Source of the DNA: Phaseolus vulgaris
Lineage: Eukaryota; Streptophyta; Magnoliopsida; Fabales; Fabaceae
DNA length: 64,000 bases
NCBI RefSeq assembly: GCF_000499845.2
Contig: NC_023753.2
Span: 19,900,418 to 19,964,417, forward strand
Direction: 5' to 3'
Numbering within the stretch: position 1 is the first letter of the stretch; the number at the start of each line of letters is the position of its first letter. Below are positions 33,209 to 45,265 of this stretch, piece after piece. The translations under genes and the position numbers were made by a program. The notes beneath the pieces are model-generated. The model saw only the letters and a program-made list of their open reading frames with translations, did not search any database and was not told the DNA's origin.

Positions 33209-33216
33209 TTGCTACC

Positions 33217-34159
33217 ATGACTCGCACGAAGATCACCCCGAACCCCCCTCCGTCAGCGCGAAACCCCCCTTCACAAGCACACGACTCTTCGCAAGTTCGT
33301 GGTGCTCCCTCATCGCAGGCTGTGAGGCCCGCGTCTTCTCAAACCACTCTGGCCCAGGCGACTCCACCAAACGCTGGAGGAGCCCCCACCCCACTGCCAG
33401 ACTTCAAGAAGTTATACTCATGGGCTAACTCAACCCTCTTAAAGGAAACGTCGTCGGTGAACACCGCGGGAGCGGTTCTGCGATTGACCAATGGGGACGA
33501 GGCCCACCAATCATTCCACAAGGAGCACGATGAGAGAATGATGGTGCTGCCTTGCCCAGCCACCCTGCCAGTGTGCGTAGATGATAAAGTGAGCGCCGAC
33601 GGGCCCTTCTGCTTCGTCTACACCACTCTCTTCAAGAAAGTTAAACTCAGGTTCCCTCTCACTCGATTTGAGAGGGAACTCTTAACCGAGCTCAATATCG
33701 CTGCCGCCCAGCTTCACCCCAACAGCTGGGCGTTCGTCCGAGCTTTTGAGGTAACGTGCGCCCACCTGGGGTTGCCTGCGTCAGTGGACGTATTTTTGTT
33801 TCTGTTTGAGGCCAAACACCCAGGCGATCGCCTGTGGGTCAGTCTGAACGCCATTGCTGGGAGATCCATCTTCACCATCTTCCAGCAGTCGTATAAGGAT
33901 TGGAAGGGGAAGTTCATCCAGGTCCGCGCAAACGACAAAGACCCTTCCCTTCTCGACGGTTTCCCCTTGTACTGGGTGGACAAGGGGAAAAAAGAGTCCA
34001 AGAGCTGCTTCAGGAGGCCTAGAAGTCCTGATAGCATGGGAGCTTTGGACAGAGACCTTTGTCTCTTCTGGAAGAGGGTGGCGGATGCCCACATAACATT
34101 CTTGACCCCCACCCTGATTTCCTTCGAGTTCTTTGAGGACCAGTTGGAATTTCAAATAG
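33217..34159 (+). CDS. Antisense gene of D, exon 1: PF04195-like domain protein
   Basis: ATG at 33217 (MTRTKITPNPPPSARN), P/S-rich head, then the PF04195-like core: FPLTRFERELLTELNIAAAQ, HPNSWAFVRAFEV, ASVDVFLFLFEAKHPGDRLW and YKDWKGKFIQVRA. It ends SFEFFEDQLEF before the donor. No stop or frameshift. Unspliced, it would stop at 34162-34164, five bases after the donor. Role unknown; the same fold in several Tat families implies selection at some time. Confidence 0.87.
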
Positions 34160-34337
34160 GTTAGGACGCTACATCTTTGTCTTGTCATTGCTTCCGATAT
34201 TGTTTCTGGGCGTCTTGTGCAATACACACAAGACTTTGGTTTTATCTTTTCTGCATATGCCTGCTTTGCTGTCTTATTGTCTTGTATACTTACCCCTTTC
34301 TCCTTTGAGCTAACTTACGCACTTTCATTTCATGCAG
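34160..34337 (+). other. Intron 2 of D's antisense gene (178 bp)
   Basis: Donor AAATAG/GTTAGG, acceptor TTTCATGCAG. Phase 1, 178 bp against 179 in B. Part of it is open in frame with exon 2, which explains the longer frame from 34217. Confidence 0.75.
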
Positions 34338-35851
34338 ACACCATGTTGGGTAAGAACATGCTCGCCGATTTAAAGGCGCTCGCCCGCAATCATGGGTTGG
34401 CGACCGGCTCCCAGACGGTTCCCAACTCAGCGGTCGAGAAGGCCATCATCCAGGGGCGATCACCGCCTAAGGCGCCCGCCCAACGAAAGAAACTGGTCCT
34501 TAAGAAGCCAAAGCGGAAGGCCCCCCAAGTTGTCCAAGAGGATGAGGAAGAGGACGACGAGGTCACTGAGGATGGCCTCGTTACAAAGAGGAAAAGGGTG
34601 GCACCACCCTCTCCACCTGCCCCACCCCCTCTTCCAGCTTCAACACCACCGTCAACACCTGCCCCTCCTCCCTCATCGCCAACGCCACGAGCCCCTTCAC
34701 CACCAGTCCAAGCAGTCCCATTGGCCACTGCGCCGCCTGCAACTGAGGCCCAAGAGCCAAACTTCTTAGAGGACCCCCCGAGCGCCTCCACTCCACATAT
34801 ATCAGCAGGAGGGGGCCCTCCTTCCAACACCTCAGCTGCAGGAGTCGTTCCAATCGGGGATGAGGCCGCTCACACCTCTCCAATCCTAATCACCGAGTCC
34901 CCGATTGCGTCGCCGCGCCAAGAAGCAAACACCGAAAATATTGCTAAGGAAGGCGGCGACGAGAACCCTCAACAAGCCCCCCTGGCGCCTCTCCAAGCTG
35001 CAAATCTTTCTCTCGAGGTCACGAGGATGTGGGAACCTCTGACTGCTAAGCTCAAAACCATTGCAGAGGATATCCCATCAATCATAACGAGAGCTGTGGA
35101 GAGCTCCACCAGGCGGCTACAGGATGACATCTACAACCTCAAGACCGAGAACAGCACAATGAAGGTCGAGGTGGAGAAGGTGTCATTCAGCCTAACGCTC
35201 GCGGAAATGGAACATTCTCGAGTGGAGGATGCCCTAAACACCGAGCTTAGGCTTGCGCGCAAGGAAGCTGTTGACCTTCGCCGCAAAGTCCATGAACTTG
35301 CCCAAGAAAAGGTCGAACTCGAAAGCCGAATCGTGCCTCTGCGTACCAAGGCGAGCAACCTGGAGGCTCAAATTCAAGCCAATGCCGACAAGGTACAGAA
35401 GCTGGAGCAAAGGTCGATCGACCGTGAGAAGCTACTTGGGCAAGTAGAGAAAGCAAGAGACGACGCCATGGCTGATCTCTCCGAGGCAAACAAAGAGAAG
35501 GTGAAGATGGTTGCCGAGTTGGCCCAGGCTCAAACAGAATCTAAGAAGGTGGCTGACGACCTTCTTCAAGCTCAAGAGACCAACAAACAACTCCAAAAAC
35601 AGGTCGAAGAGCTGGAGCAGCAGAACAAGGAGCTTAAGCAGCAGGTTGAAGGATTTCAGAAGCAAATCGAAGAACTTAAGCTAAGCTCTGCTCAGATTCT
35701 GGTTGCTGGGTTTGATGCCGCTCGAGAACAGTTTGCATGCCTCTTCCCTGATCTTGACCTTAGCATGGTGTCGTTAGACAACGAAGTGGTAGATGGGAAG
35801 GTCGTTCCCGCCGAAGGCTCAACCAACTCTACCCCATCTGCCTCTTTATGA
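34338..35851 (+). CDS. Antisense gene of D, exon 2: proline-rich coiled-coil protein
   Basis: Joins exon 1 in frame (943 + 1514 = 2457 bases, 818 residues). Conserved start LGKNMLADLKALARNHGLA, basic clusters KKPKRK and TKRKRV, an acidic stretch (EDEEEDDE), a proline-rich stretch, a coiled coil of about 200 residues (repeats such as EELEQQNKELKQQVE), and the conserved end PDLDLS and EVVDGKVVP. No stop or frameshift. The design suggests a nuclear, self-associating protein, but that is inference. No enzyme motif seen. Confidence 0.8.
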
Positions 35852-36413
35852 ATTCACTTGTATTTATCTTGTAAAAACTCTTGCACATGTATTTTGAACA
35901 GCTACTTATTTCAATAGCGAAATTTGGATATGTCTTCTGACTTCTCTTGAGCGCTTTACTTTCTTTGTATGCCTAACTCTGCTACGCTTAACTTAGCGAT
36001 TTTGCGAACATGACCTTTGGCGTAACTTCTTCGAGCTGATTCGAACTTAAGCAATAATCGCTTTAAACAACTTGTACCCCTGAGGCACTAACCTGATCGT
36101 AAGAAAAGTTCCAAGCAATGAACTGTGATTCAATCATTGGTTCAAACAACGTCCCACTTGACCCGCTTTATCAAACAAGTCTTTCAGCCTTCTCGCCGTG
36201 TTTGAACTTTCGCGATCACCTAGACCTCTTGGCAACACCAGCTTTCCTTAGCCTCAGGCTTTGGCAGTCATCTCTTTATCTGAGGCAGAAATGCCCTTTG
36301 GGACCTTCCTTTACCTCCCCTGAACCTCAGAGCTAAAGACTGGCTGGCTAGGCGTTCTCTTCGAACCTACCTTAGCCACCTTTCAAGCTTCTTCCACCCT
36401 CTTCGCCATACCT
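35852..36413. other. Element D spacer between convergent genes
   Basis: Counterpart of B's 9460-9993. AT-rich just after the antisense stop, with an AATAGCGAAATTTGG stretch but no convincing poly(A) signal. No coding signal. Confidence 0.55.
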
Positions 36414-36590
36414 GAACTCGTTCAAGACGAGAAGGATTTTATCTTGCCTATACTCGCGCACAGGCGAGAAGGTCTTTTAACTCGCCTGAACTCGCTCATC
36501 GGCGAGAAGGACTTTTACTCGCCTGAACTCGCTCATCGGCGAGAAGGACTTTAAACGGCCTTAACTCGCTCGACGGCGAGAAGGACTTTG
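36414..36590 (-). repeat. Minisatellite D3, about 36 bp x 5
   Basis: Units with ACTCGCTCATCGGCGAGAAG; inverted relative to B3. Copies more uneven than in B. Confidence 0.82.
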
Positions 36591-36800
36591 TCAGGTGCCT
36601 CAACTTGCCCAGGGTGTACATCTCCTCCCCCCTGGATGCACTGAGGACCTTTTCTTTCTCACGCCTGCACTCGCTTCGACGGCGAGGAGGTCTTTGATGG
36701 GCCTTAGTTCGCACAACGGCGATAAGGACTTTATCCGGTGCCTCAACTTGCCCAGGGCGTACATCTCCTCCCCCCTGGATGCACTGAGGACCTTTCTCGT
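36591..36800 (-). repeat. Two spaced copies of the B2-type unit
   Basis: GGTGCCTCAACTTGCCCAGG and CCCCCCTGGATGCACTGAGG occur at about 36594 and 36739. B has five tandem copies of the related unit, so copy number changed after the two elements parted. Confidence 0.75.
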
Positions 36801-36807
36801 TGAGGTC

Positions 36808-37000
36808 TTCCATCTGGTGCCTCCGATCGCCGAAAAACGATGAGGACTTTAAAAATTTAACTGGTGCCTCTAATCGCCGAAAAACGATGAGGACTTTAAA
36901 AACTTAACTGGTGCCTCTAATCGCCGAAAAACGATGAGGACTTAAAAACTTAACTGGTGCCTCTAATCGCCGAAAAACGATGAGGACTTTAAAACTTCAG
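36808..37000 (-). repeat. Minisatellite D1, about 46 bp x 4
   Basis: Units with GGTGCCTCTAATCGCCGAAA and ACGATGAGGACTTT, the reverse of B1. Confidence 0.88.
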
Positions 37001-37122
37001 AAAACACACGACATATCTTTTCGTGCCTCAAATCATGTACGAATGACAAGGTCTTTCTTCGAAACTTTTGGAAATAACACATATGCGATCTGAAAACACC
37101 TTATACTTCGAAAACTCTTCTT

Positions 37123-37174
37123 TTATTGGGTGGCCTCATTAAAAACCCTCCTTAGGGAAAGAAGAGTGCCCCCT
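37123..37174 (-). promoter_or_regulatory. Conserved post-pol motif, element D
   Basis: On the minus strand CCCTAAGGAGGG then TTTTTAATGAGGCCACC, 64 bp after the pol stop. Confidence 0.6.
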
Positions 37175-37237
37175 TAAAACTGTTTTAACAGAGACATTGC
37201 AATGTAATACTTGTGTTTGTCTTTACTTACAAAGCTC

Positions 37238-40200
37238 TTAGCTATAGTACAACTTCAGGTGTGTGGCGTTCCAGGTACGAGGGATCGCCCCCCCTTCCAA
37301 CGTCTCCAAGCGATAGGCTCCGTTCCCGAGTGCCTCGGTTATTCTGAACGGTCCAGTCCACTTGGGTGATAGCTTATTCTCCATCTCGTACTGGTGGGCC
37401 TTTCTCATCACCAGATTGCCTTCTCTAAACTGCCTTGGCATCACCTTTGAGTTGTACCTTCGCTCGACCCTTCTCTTCACCGCCTCAGCCTTCAGCCTTG
37501 CCTCCTCCCTGACTTCGTCCAGCAGATCCAGGTTCAGTCTTCTCTCTTCATTCGAGTCTTCCTCTACAAAGTTCTGGAATCTCGGCGAGCTCTCCTGAAT
37601 CTCGACTGGAATCATGGCATCACACCCATAGACCAAGCTAAACGGGGTCTCATGGGTTCCTGACTGCTCGGTGGTGTGGTACGCCCAAACTATTCGGGGT
37701 ACCTCCTCAGCCCAACTCCCCTTGGCTTTCTCGAGCCTCCTCTTCAAACCTCTCAGCAACACTCGGTTAGCTGATTCCACCTGGCCATTAGTCTGAGGGT
37801 GCTCGACGGATGCAAACACTTGCTGAATTCCGACCTCTTCGCAAAGCTTCTTCAACAGGTGGCTCGCAAACTGAGTCCCATTATCTGATACCAGGCGCTT
37901 AGGCACTCCAAACCGGCACACAATATTCTTCCATACAAAGCCTTCGATCTTGTGCGCGGTGATCTGGGCTACTGGTTCTGCTTCAATCCACTTGGTGAAA
38001 TACTCAATCGCAACCACCAAGTACTTCATCTGCCTGATCGCCAGTGGAAAAGGTCCCAGGATGTCGATTCCCCAAGTATGAAACGGCCAAGGGCTATAGA
38101 TCGACCTCAACTCCTCGGGAGGCGCCTTGTGCCAATCGGCGTGCTGCTGGCATTGTTTGCAGCACTGGGCGTACTTCTTGCAATCTTCTCTCATGGATGG
38201 CCAATAGTAGCCTGCATGGAGAGTCCTCGCGGCCAGAGCTCGACCCCCGACGTGACTTCCACATATTCCATCGTGGAGCTCTGCCATAATCCTCGTGCAC
38301 TTCTCGCCGTGTATACATTCCAGGAGTGGGTGAGTGAATCCAAACCTGTACAGATCGCCATCAATCAATGTATACTTGCTGGAATTTTTCTTTACCTTTC
38401 TAGCTTCTGTTGGATCTAGCGGGAGGAGACCATCTGCCAAGCACCGCTTGTACTGTGTTATCCAAGTGTCTGACTCGTGGGTGGCGCAGACCTGTATCAC
38501 GTCCACCTTCTTTCCTCGACATGCTCTAATCCTTGGCGATCTCAGAGTTTCTTGCGTCAAAGATTTATGGCTTCTCGCTGCTCTCTCCGTCGACCTGCTT
38601 ATCTGAAGGACCAGATGATCTGCTACAAATGCCCTCGGCGTCTTCAAAGTTTCTTGAATCACTGTCCTCTGCCTACCCCCCTTGCCTGAGCTGGCGAGCT
38701 TAGCAAGCAGGTCAGCTCGGGCATTCTGTTCTCGGGGCACATGCACCACTTCAAAAAAGGCAAAGGAACTCTTCAATTCCTGCACATACGCCAAGTAAGC
38801 CGCCATTTGTGGATCTTTAGCCTGGAACTCGCCTGTTACTTGCCCTGTGACTAGCAGCGAGTCACTCTTAGCCATCAGCACTCTGGCTCCCATTTCTTTA
38901 GCCAGCAGAATCCCGGCGATCAGCGCCTCATACTCTGCTTGATTGTTGCTGGCTTTGAAGGCGAATCTCAACGATTGTTCGATCAGCACGCCGTTGGGTC
39001 CTTCCAATATGACTCCAGCACCGCTACCCTGCTGGTTTGACGATCCATCCACCGAGAGTACCCAACGGAAATCATCTCCCTCAACCCGCGTCGCCTCTGA
39101 AGAGAGCTCGACTACGAAATCCGCAAAGATTTGCCCTTTGATCGGGCCTCGAGGCTCATATTTAATGTCAAACTCCGACAACTCGACTGCCCACTTCACC
39201 ATTCTTCCTGCAACGTCAGGTTTCTTCAAGACCTTCTGGATGGGCAGGTCAGTCATCACCAATATCGTGAAACTGTGGAAATAGTGGCGCAACCTCCTCG
39301 CCGAAAACACCACAGCCAACGCAGCCTTCTCCAGGGCCTGGTATCTCGTTTCTGGGCCCTGCAACACTTTACTCACGAAATAAATAGGCTTCTGAGCCTG
39401 ATCCTGGTCCTGGGCGAGCACCGCACTCACCGCCCTCTCAGTCACAGCGAAATACAACCTGAAAGGGATTCCCGCCAATGGTTTGCCCAGAACCGGCGGG
39501 CTCGCCAAATATTCCTTTAGCTTGACGAAAGCTTCCTCGCACTCTTTCGTCCAAGCGAACTTGTTGTTGCGCCGCAGACACTGGAAATAGGGATGTCCCT
39601 TTTCTCCGCTCGCCGACACGAAGCGGGATAGGGCCGCCATCCGACCCGTCAGCTGCTGGACTTCTTTCACTGTAGTCGGGCTTCTCATCGCCAAGATGGC
39701 GGCACACTTGTCCGGGTTGGCCTCTATCCCTCTTTCAGTCAAGAGAAAACCCAAAAATTTTCCAGCCTCCACGCCGAAAATGCATTTCTCCGGGTTGAGC
39801 TTCAACTTGAACTTGGCGATCGTTGTGAACAATTCTTCCAAGTCTGCAACGTGCTTGCTTTTCTCCTGTGAGGTCACGACCATGTCATCGACGTAAGCTT
39901 GCACGTTCCTTCCCCGCATCGGTGCAAGTACTCGATCCATCAGCCTCTGGTACGTGGCCCCCGCGTTCTTCAGCCCAAACGGCATCACCTTATAGCAGTA
40001 GCACGACCTCTCCGTCATGAAGGCTGTCTTTTCTTCATCGAGGGGATGCATCTTGATCTGATTGTAGCCCGAGAAGGCATCCAGGAAACTCAGCAGCTTG
40101 CACCCTGCAGCACTATCAACCAGGGCATCAATGCTTGGTAAAGGATACGAATCCTTTGGGCAAGCCTTATTCAGGTCGGTGAAATCGACGCACATGCGCC

Positions 40201-42691
40201 ATTTCCCGTTGCTCTTCTTTACCAGCACGACATTTGCCAGCCACTCAGGGTACTGGACTTCCCTGATGTGGCCTGCAGCGAGGAGTTTCTGGGTCTCATC
40301 CTTGATCGCCTGCCTCCTTTCTTCATTAAATTTCCTCCTTCTTTGCCGCACCGGTCTCACCATGTTGTCCATCGCCAGATGATGGCACAAGAAGTCGGGA
40401 TCGATCCCGGGCATGTCCGAAGCGGACCAGGCAAACGCGTCCAGATGCCGTTCAATCACCTTGGCAATCTGGTCCTGGAGATCGACCTCCAGAGATCTTC
40501 CGAGCTTGAAAACTTTCCCCCCGATCTCCTTCTCGAGCCACTGCTCGACAGGCTTGGGCCTTGATTCTCTGGCGATCACCGCCTTGGTGATTCCCAGCTC
40601 CCTGGCTTCCTCCGGTCGATTCCGCGCCTCTTCTTCCTCCAGGCCAGCATTCCTCTCCCCCAGCTCAGCATCTACCATCTCTACGTCCCTTCCGGCGGCC
40701 TCCTCCATCACCGGCGGTCTGGGCTTCACACCGGGAGGTGGGGTGGTTGTAACATAGCTGACTGATCTTTTGTTTTTCAGGCTATTTTCATAGCACTTTT
40801 TCGCTTCCTTCTGATCAGACTTTATCGTGATCACCACCCCTTCCATGGACGGCAGCTTCACCTTCATGTGCCGAGTCGATGGAATTGCGCCTATCCTGTT
40901 GAGAGTGGGCCTTCCCAGCAGGATGTTATATGCTGAAGGGGCGTTTACGATGAGGTACTTGATTTTCTCCGTCCTCGACCCAGCCTCATCGGTAAACATG
41001 GTTCTCAGCTCAATGTACCCCCTGACTTCCACCTGGTCGCCAGCGAACCCATACAAGCACCCTCCATAGGGCCTCAGCTGGTCAAGGGGCAACTCTAGCT
41101 GCGTGAAAGTCGGCCAGAACATGACGTCTGCCGAACTTCCTTGGTCCACCAGAACTCGGTGAACCTTCCTCCCCGCCGTGATCAACGAAATAACAATGGG
41201 ATCGTTGTCGTGAGGCACAACGTCCCGAAGATCCTGCTTGGTGAACGTAATGTCCACTTCGGGCGAGTGATCTTCAAACATGTCCACCGACATCACCGAT
41301 CGTGCGTACTTTTTCCTCTGCGATGCGGTGCATCCACCACCTGAGAAACCCCCTGCAATGGTGTGGATCTCCCCATGGATAGGCATCTCGTGTTGCTGGG
41401 CTTCTCCCCCTGCCGGCTGGGAACTCGACGCTCCTCCGGTCCTTCTGTCCAGCAGATAGTCGTTTAGGAACCCGCTCTTAACCATATCGTCGAGCTGGTA
41501 CCCTAAAGACAAACACGAGTCCAGGTTGTGGCCAAAGCACTGGTGGAACTCGCACCAGACATCCGGCTTCGACCCCAGCACCTTGTCGCCCACCTTCTCG
41601 GGCGCCTTCAATCTAGCAGATATGTTAGGGATAGTGATCAGGTCCGCTAGTCCCATGACGAATTTGTGCTTAGGCGGGCGGTTGTATTCCCGGCGTGCTG
41701 GTTGTTGGCGTGCTGGCGGTTGGCGCGCTTGGCTTCTTCCCTTGTTTCTCCTATCGTAAGGATAGCGAGTCCTTTGATCCTTTCTGGCCGCCGCTGCCGT
41801 TTCCAGCACCCTCTGTGGCTGGATCCTGGTCTGGGCGCGTGGCCTGACGGGAGCCACACTGCCCCTCTTCTCGGCGACCTCACTCTCGTCGGCGATGTGA
41901 GCCACCGCAAGTCGCCTGACTTCAGCAAACGTCGCTGGATGAGCCCTGATCAAGGCTTTGCAGAATGGCCCTGGCTGCACGCCCTTCTTGAAGGCATAAA
42001 CCAGCATTTCTTCATCCTTGGCCGGCGACCTGACCATCTGCGCTCCGAAGCGATTGAGGTAGTCTCTGAGGGACTCCCCATGGTACTGCCTTATATCAAA
42101 CAGATCATAGGACACTCTGGGCGATGCCTTGTTCACAATATACTGCTCGACAAAGATTTTCGAGAATTGCTGAAAATTAGTTATGTGGCCATTAGGCAGG
42201 CTCACAAACCACTCCATCGCCGTTCCCTGGAGCGTGCTCACGAACATCTTACAATAGACAGCATTCGACCCCCCTGACAGCATCATCTGTGTGTGGAACG
42301 TGGTCAGATGAGCCTCTGGATCTTCCACGCCAGTAAAAACAGCTTTAACCGGGACCACGCTCGTGGGAATTGGCGTGTCGGTAATCGCCTGAATGAAAGG
42401 CATTGGGAAAACACGAGGCGGCGTTGACGGTGCCACCTCCTCAGCGGAAGAACGAACCTGCTGCTCCTGAAGAGCTCAACGTAGCTCCTCAGCTACCTTG
42501 CTGAGCTCCTCGTTTCTGGCGCGAGAGGCGACCAGGTCTTCATGTATCCTGGCCTGCTCGACGCGCGAGGCTTCTACAGTAGCCTGCAATGAGCGCATCA
42601 TTTCTGCCATCTGCGCCATAGTCATGGCGGCGTCGCCTTCAGCTGCGACGGGAGCCACGGGACTGGAACGATTGCTTCTCATCTTTCTCAT
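37238..42691 (-). pseudogene. Element D gag-pol polyprotein, one nonsense codon
   Basis: 1817 codons from ATG 42691 (MRKMRSNRSSPVAPV) to the stop at 37238, all in one frame with no gag/pol shift. The only lesion I find is TGA at 42476-42478 (codon 72), in the gag coiled coil where B has Gln. From there 1745 codons are open. Domains as in B: CX2HX4HX4C knuckle (CEFHQCFGHNLDSC), protease DQGSS, RT YVDDM, first RNase H without its Asp (LYFAVTERAVSAVLAQ), archaeal-type RNase H (VDGSSNQQ), integrase with GSHVGG, CKQC, WGIDILG, SDNGTQF and NGQVESANR. Confidence 0.95.
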
Positions 42692-43034
42692 TAACTTCAG
42701 CGAACCACAGAAGTACAGCAAATAACACTTCAACCACGAACGAATCAGCGACCGATCGGAGAAGATTCAAGAAACTGCGCAGGGACTTCAAGAAACCGCG
42801 AACCTTCAAAGAAAAACGCAGCTTCACCAAGACCACTGTTTCCCCGCGAACCAAACAACCACTCGAAAGAACCCGAATCCACCGATCGAAAAACCAAACG
42901 AACGGTTTAAAACACAAACTTCACCGAACGAAACTCAAAGAAACCAAGAACGACGGTTGCACCAGCACACAACCGCGCAGAAAACCTCGAAAACCTCCAC
43001 GAACTCACGCTGTGGATGGGAGCACGTTTTACAC
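42692..43034 (-). other. Element D untranslated leader
   Basis: Between PBS and gag start; counterpart of B's 2661-3044. No convincing coding signal. Confidence 0.6.
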
Positions 43035-43055
43035 GGCCCCACGGTGGGCGCCTGA
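43035..43055 (-). promoter_or_regulatory. Primer-binding site of element D
   Basis: Minus strand TCAGGCGCCCACCGTGGGGC directly after the LTR; identical to B's. Confidence 0.78.
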
Positions 43056-43847
43056 TGATCCTGCCTATTGACCGGAGCGCTGGAGAATGCCTCGTCAAAG
43101 GATCGACGTGCGTGCCGCTTCTCACTTCCGTTCCTCCTCTGGATCTATCTCAAGAACCTGCAAAGAAACGATACGGCGCCGCTGCGGCCAATCGCACTCC
43201 GACGCTCAAGTCAGTGGCGGTATCACCAAATACTAAGAACTGGAACCGTGCAAATCTCTCTCACAAACAGCTCTGTCTCTCGCAAGCGTAAAGTGTATGA
43301 ACTGAACGTGCGTACCTTAGGAAATCTGTTAGGAACTCTTATATACCTGGTGATTTTCTCTCTCCTGGCAGTTACTGACTTGGACACGTGGCTCGTATCC
43401 AACCGTACACGTGCCATCATCTGGAGGCTCCCTGACTTGGCGCTACTTCTACTCTCATTTTGGCTAAGTTACCTATGCATGGTGCTGCCCAGTGCATAGC
43501 TAACTCAGGAGTGCGATCCCTACTGAAACTGGCGAGGTAGGGCCTTCATACACCTTCCCTGTGGTCTCGCCGGCCGCCTTCATAATCTGCTTTTCCTTTA
43601 ACTTCGGCGATGTGCTTGTTCTGGCGATCTCCGACTGCCTGGTCGCCTGAGTCTGCATCTGGCGACTTCGTCCTCAACCTGGCGATCGCCTATTCTGGTA
43701 AGCTAGAGATCGGAACACGCCAACTTAACTATGGGCGACTACACGTGCCTCCTGACTTCCTTCTCAACTGTCAACCTGGCGCCTTGTCAACACGCCTACA
43801 CTGTAACAGGATGCCACGTCATCGCATCCGGCCACCAGGGCGGTACA
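43056..43847 (-). repeat. Element D 5' LTR
   Basis: 792 bp, about four differences from the 3' copy (near 43067, 43112, 43190 and 43677). TATA on the minus strand near 43338-43347. U5 motif at 43175-43214. Confidence 0.95.
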
Positions 43848-43852
43848 GGAGC

Positions 43853-44525
43853 CATAATAGTACCTGAATGCTCGAAAGGGAAACTGTATTGAATGTCTTT
43901 AATTACCTGGCACCTGACTAGAGGGTGTTTCTATTCCGGTATGGCTGTCGTACACGTGGAGGGCCTCACGACACCATGACCCCATCTTGGGGCGTTTCTG
44001 CCCATCTGGGGATGTTTCCACGTGTGGGTCCTCCTGCTTGGGAGTGCTACTGCGCTAGGGGTGGCTTTTTGGGTGCCAACTCATGCCCCCAAGTATCTAG
44101 CCACTTACTCTGAGAGCGTATCTGCCTTCCTCTCACACCCTGCACCCGGTTATCCTGGGCGTGACCTTCCTCTTGGGTCGTATCTGTCCCGAAGGCGTCT
44201 CTGGGGCGGTAGGGGTACTTCGCGAATCAGGCTGCCCTTCACTGGTACTATCACTATGGCCTTGAAGCCACCTTTTCCTTCTCTTTATCACTTTCCCGAG
44301 ACATCGAGACCTGAGGATTTCCCACGACGTCGCTCCCTCCATGGTCTTTCCTACCCATGGGTATCGGGGAACCACACCGTGATTGCCTTGTTTTTACACT
44401 GTTTGATCTGGCGACGCCCTCACCTGGGCGACGCCTTCACCTAGGCGACGCCTTGCGTTTACTTTGACTCTTCAGCCGTTGACTTTGACCTTAACTTAGT
44501 CAACGCCCCGATACGGGACGGTACA
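43853..44525 (-). repeat. Element E 3' LTR, inner part
   Basis: Continues the LTR interrupted by D; matches 55858-56529. It contains TACCCATGGGTA (a perfect palindrome) near 44350 and three GGCGACGCC units at 44411-44456. The minus-strand LTR start TGTACCGTCC is at 44525. Confidence 0.95.
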
Positions 44526-44544
44526 CAAGCCCCCCAGTCTTAAG
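44526..44544 (-). promoter_or_regulatory. Polypurine tract of element E
   Basis: CTTAAGACTGGGGGGCTTG on the minus strand, the same as in B and D. Confidence 0.85.
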
Positions 44545-45027
44545 CCGAAGACTTGTCTTCAGCGCAAATACTAAAGCCTTGCCCCCGCCATCCACGTGCC
44601 TTCCTGATGACGTGTCATTCTCTGCTGACTCAGCAATTTTTCGAATTACTGACGCGACATTTTCTGAACCACAGGGGTATTCTTAATGACCGATTGGACA
44701 TTCCCTGAAATGGGGATGATAACACCTTTTGGGCTACCCTTGATCGCGCGCCACGTGGCCCATCGCGTGGTCCTCCTTTAGAGACCTTTGCGTTTCCCCT
44801 GGGCAATCGACCCTCTAACGCGTGGCCCGATCCTGCGGCCCTTAGTTAGCGCCTCTTGAGTTTCGAAATGTAACGTTTAAGTTACTCCAAACCCCGCGCT
44901 CACCCTACTGTTACATTCATTCACTCTGCTACTTCGCACCGTTCATCGCCTCCAAAACCCCTTTTTCTCTGCAATTGCGATTCTCTCCTTCCTGCGTTCT
45001 CCTACTGCCTCCATTTCAACAGCAAAG
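44545..45027 (+). promoter_or_regulatory. Putative promoter and untranslated exon of antisense module 1 in E
   Basis: G-box cores at 44594 (ATCCACGTGC) and 44752 (CCACGTGGCC), 505-670 bp before the ATG, and an ACGT element at 44611 (ATGACGTGTC). The exon ends CAAAG at the donor at 45027/45028. Confidence 0.5.
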
Positions 45028-45254
45028 GTATGGTTTCGAGCACTCACAACTCTTCCCTTTCGTCGCATTGTAGGAAACTGCCTGGGACTGTTGTTATTCT
45101 CGTATTTCTCTGGATATTGTTTGTATGCTTCGTTGTTCCTTTCGCTTCCCTTCGTTCTCTTGTGGGTAGGGCGCTCCTAGGGTTCTTCCATTTTCCCCTT
45201 TTCTTCTCCCCAACCCCTTTTCTCTGAACCCTTTTTTTCTCTTTTGATCTTCAG
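45028..45254 (+). other. 5' UTR intron of antisense module 1 in E (227 bp)
   Basis: Donor CAAAG/GTATGG, acceptor GATCTTCAG, eleven bases before the ATG. Confidence 0.65.
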
Positions 45255-45265
45255 CATTGGCATTG

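Larger units (their letters stand above)
31829..43847 (-). mobile_element. Element D: Tat-lineage Ty3/gypsy, same family as B, youngest here
   Basis: Flanked by GGAGC at 31824-31828 and 43848-43852, within E's 3' LTR. Both LTRs are 792 bp, differing at about four sites. gag-pol on the minus strand has a single nonsense codon and the antisense gene (plus strand) is open, so D is the least damaged element in the window. Confidence 0.96.
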
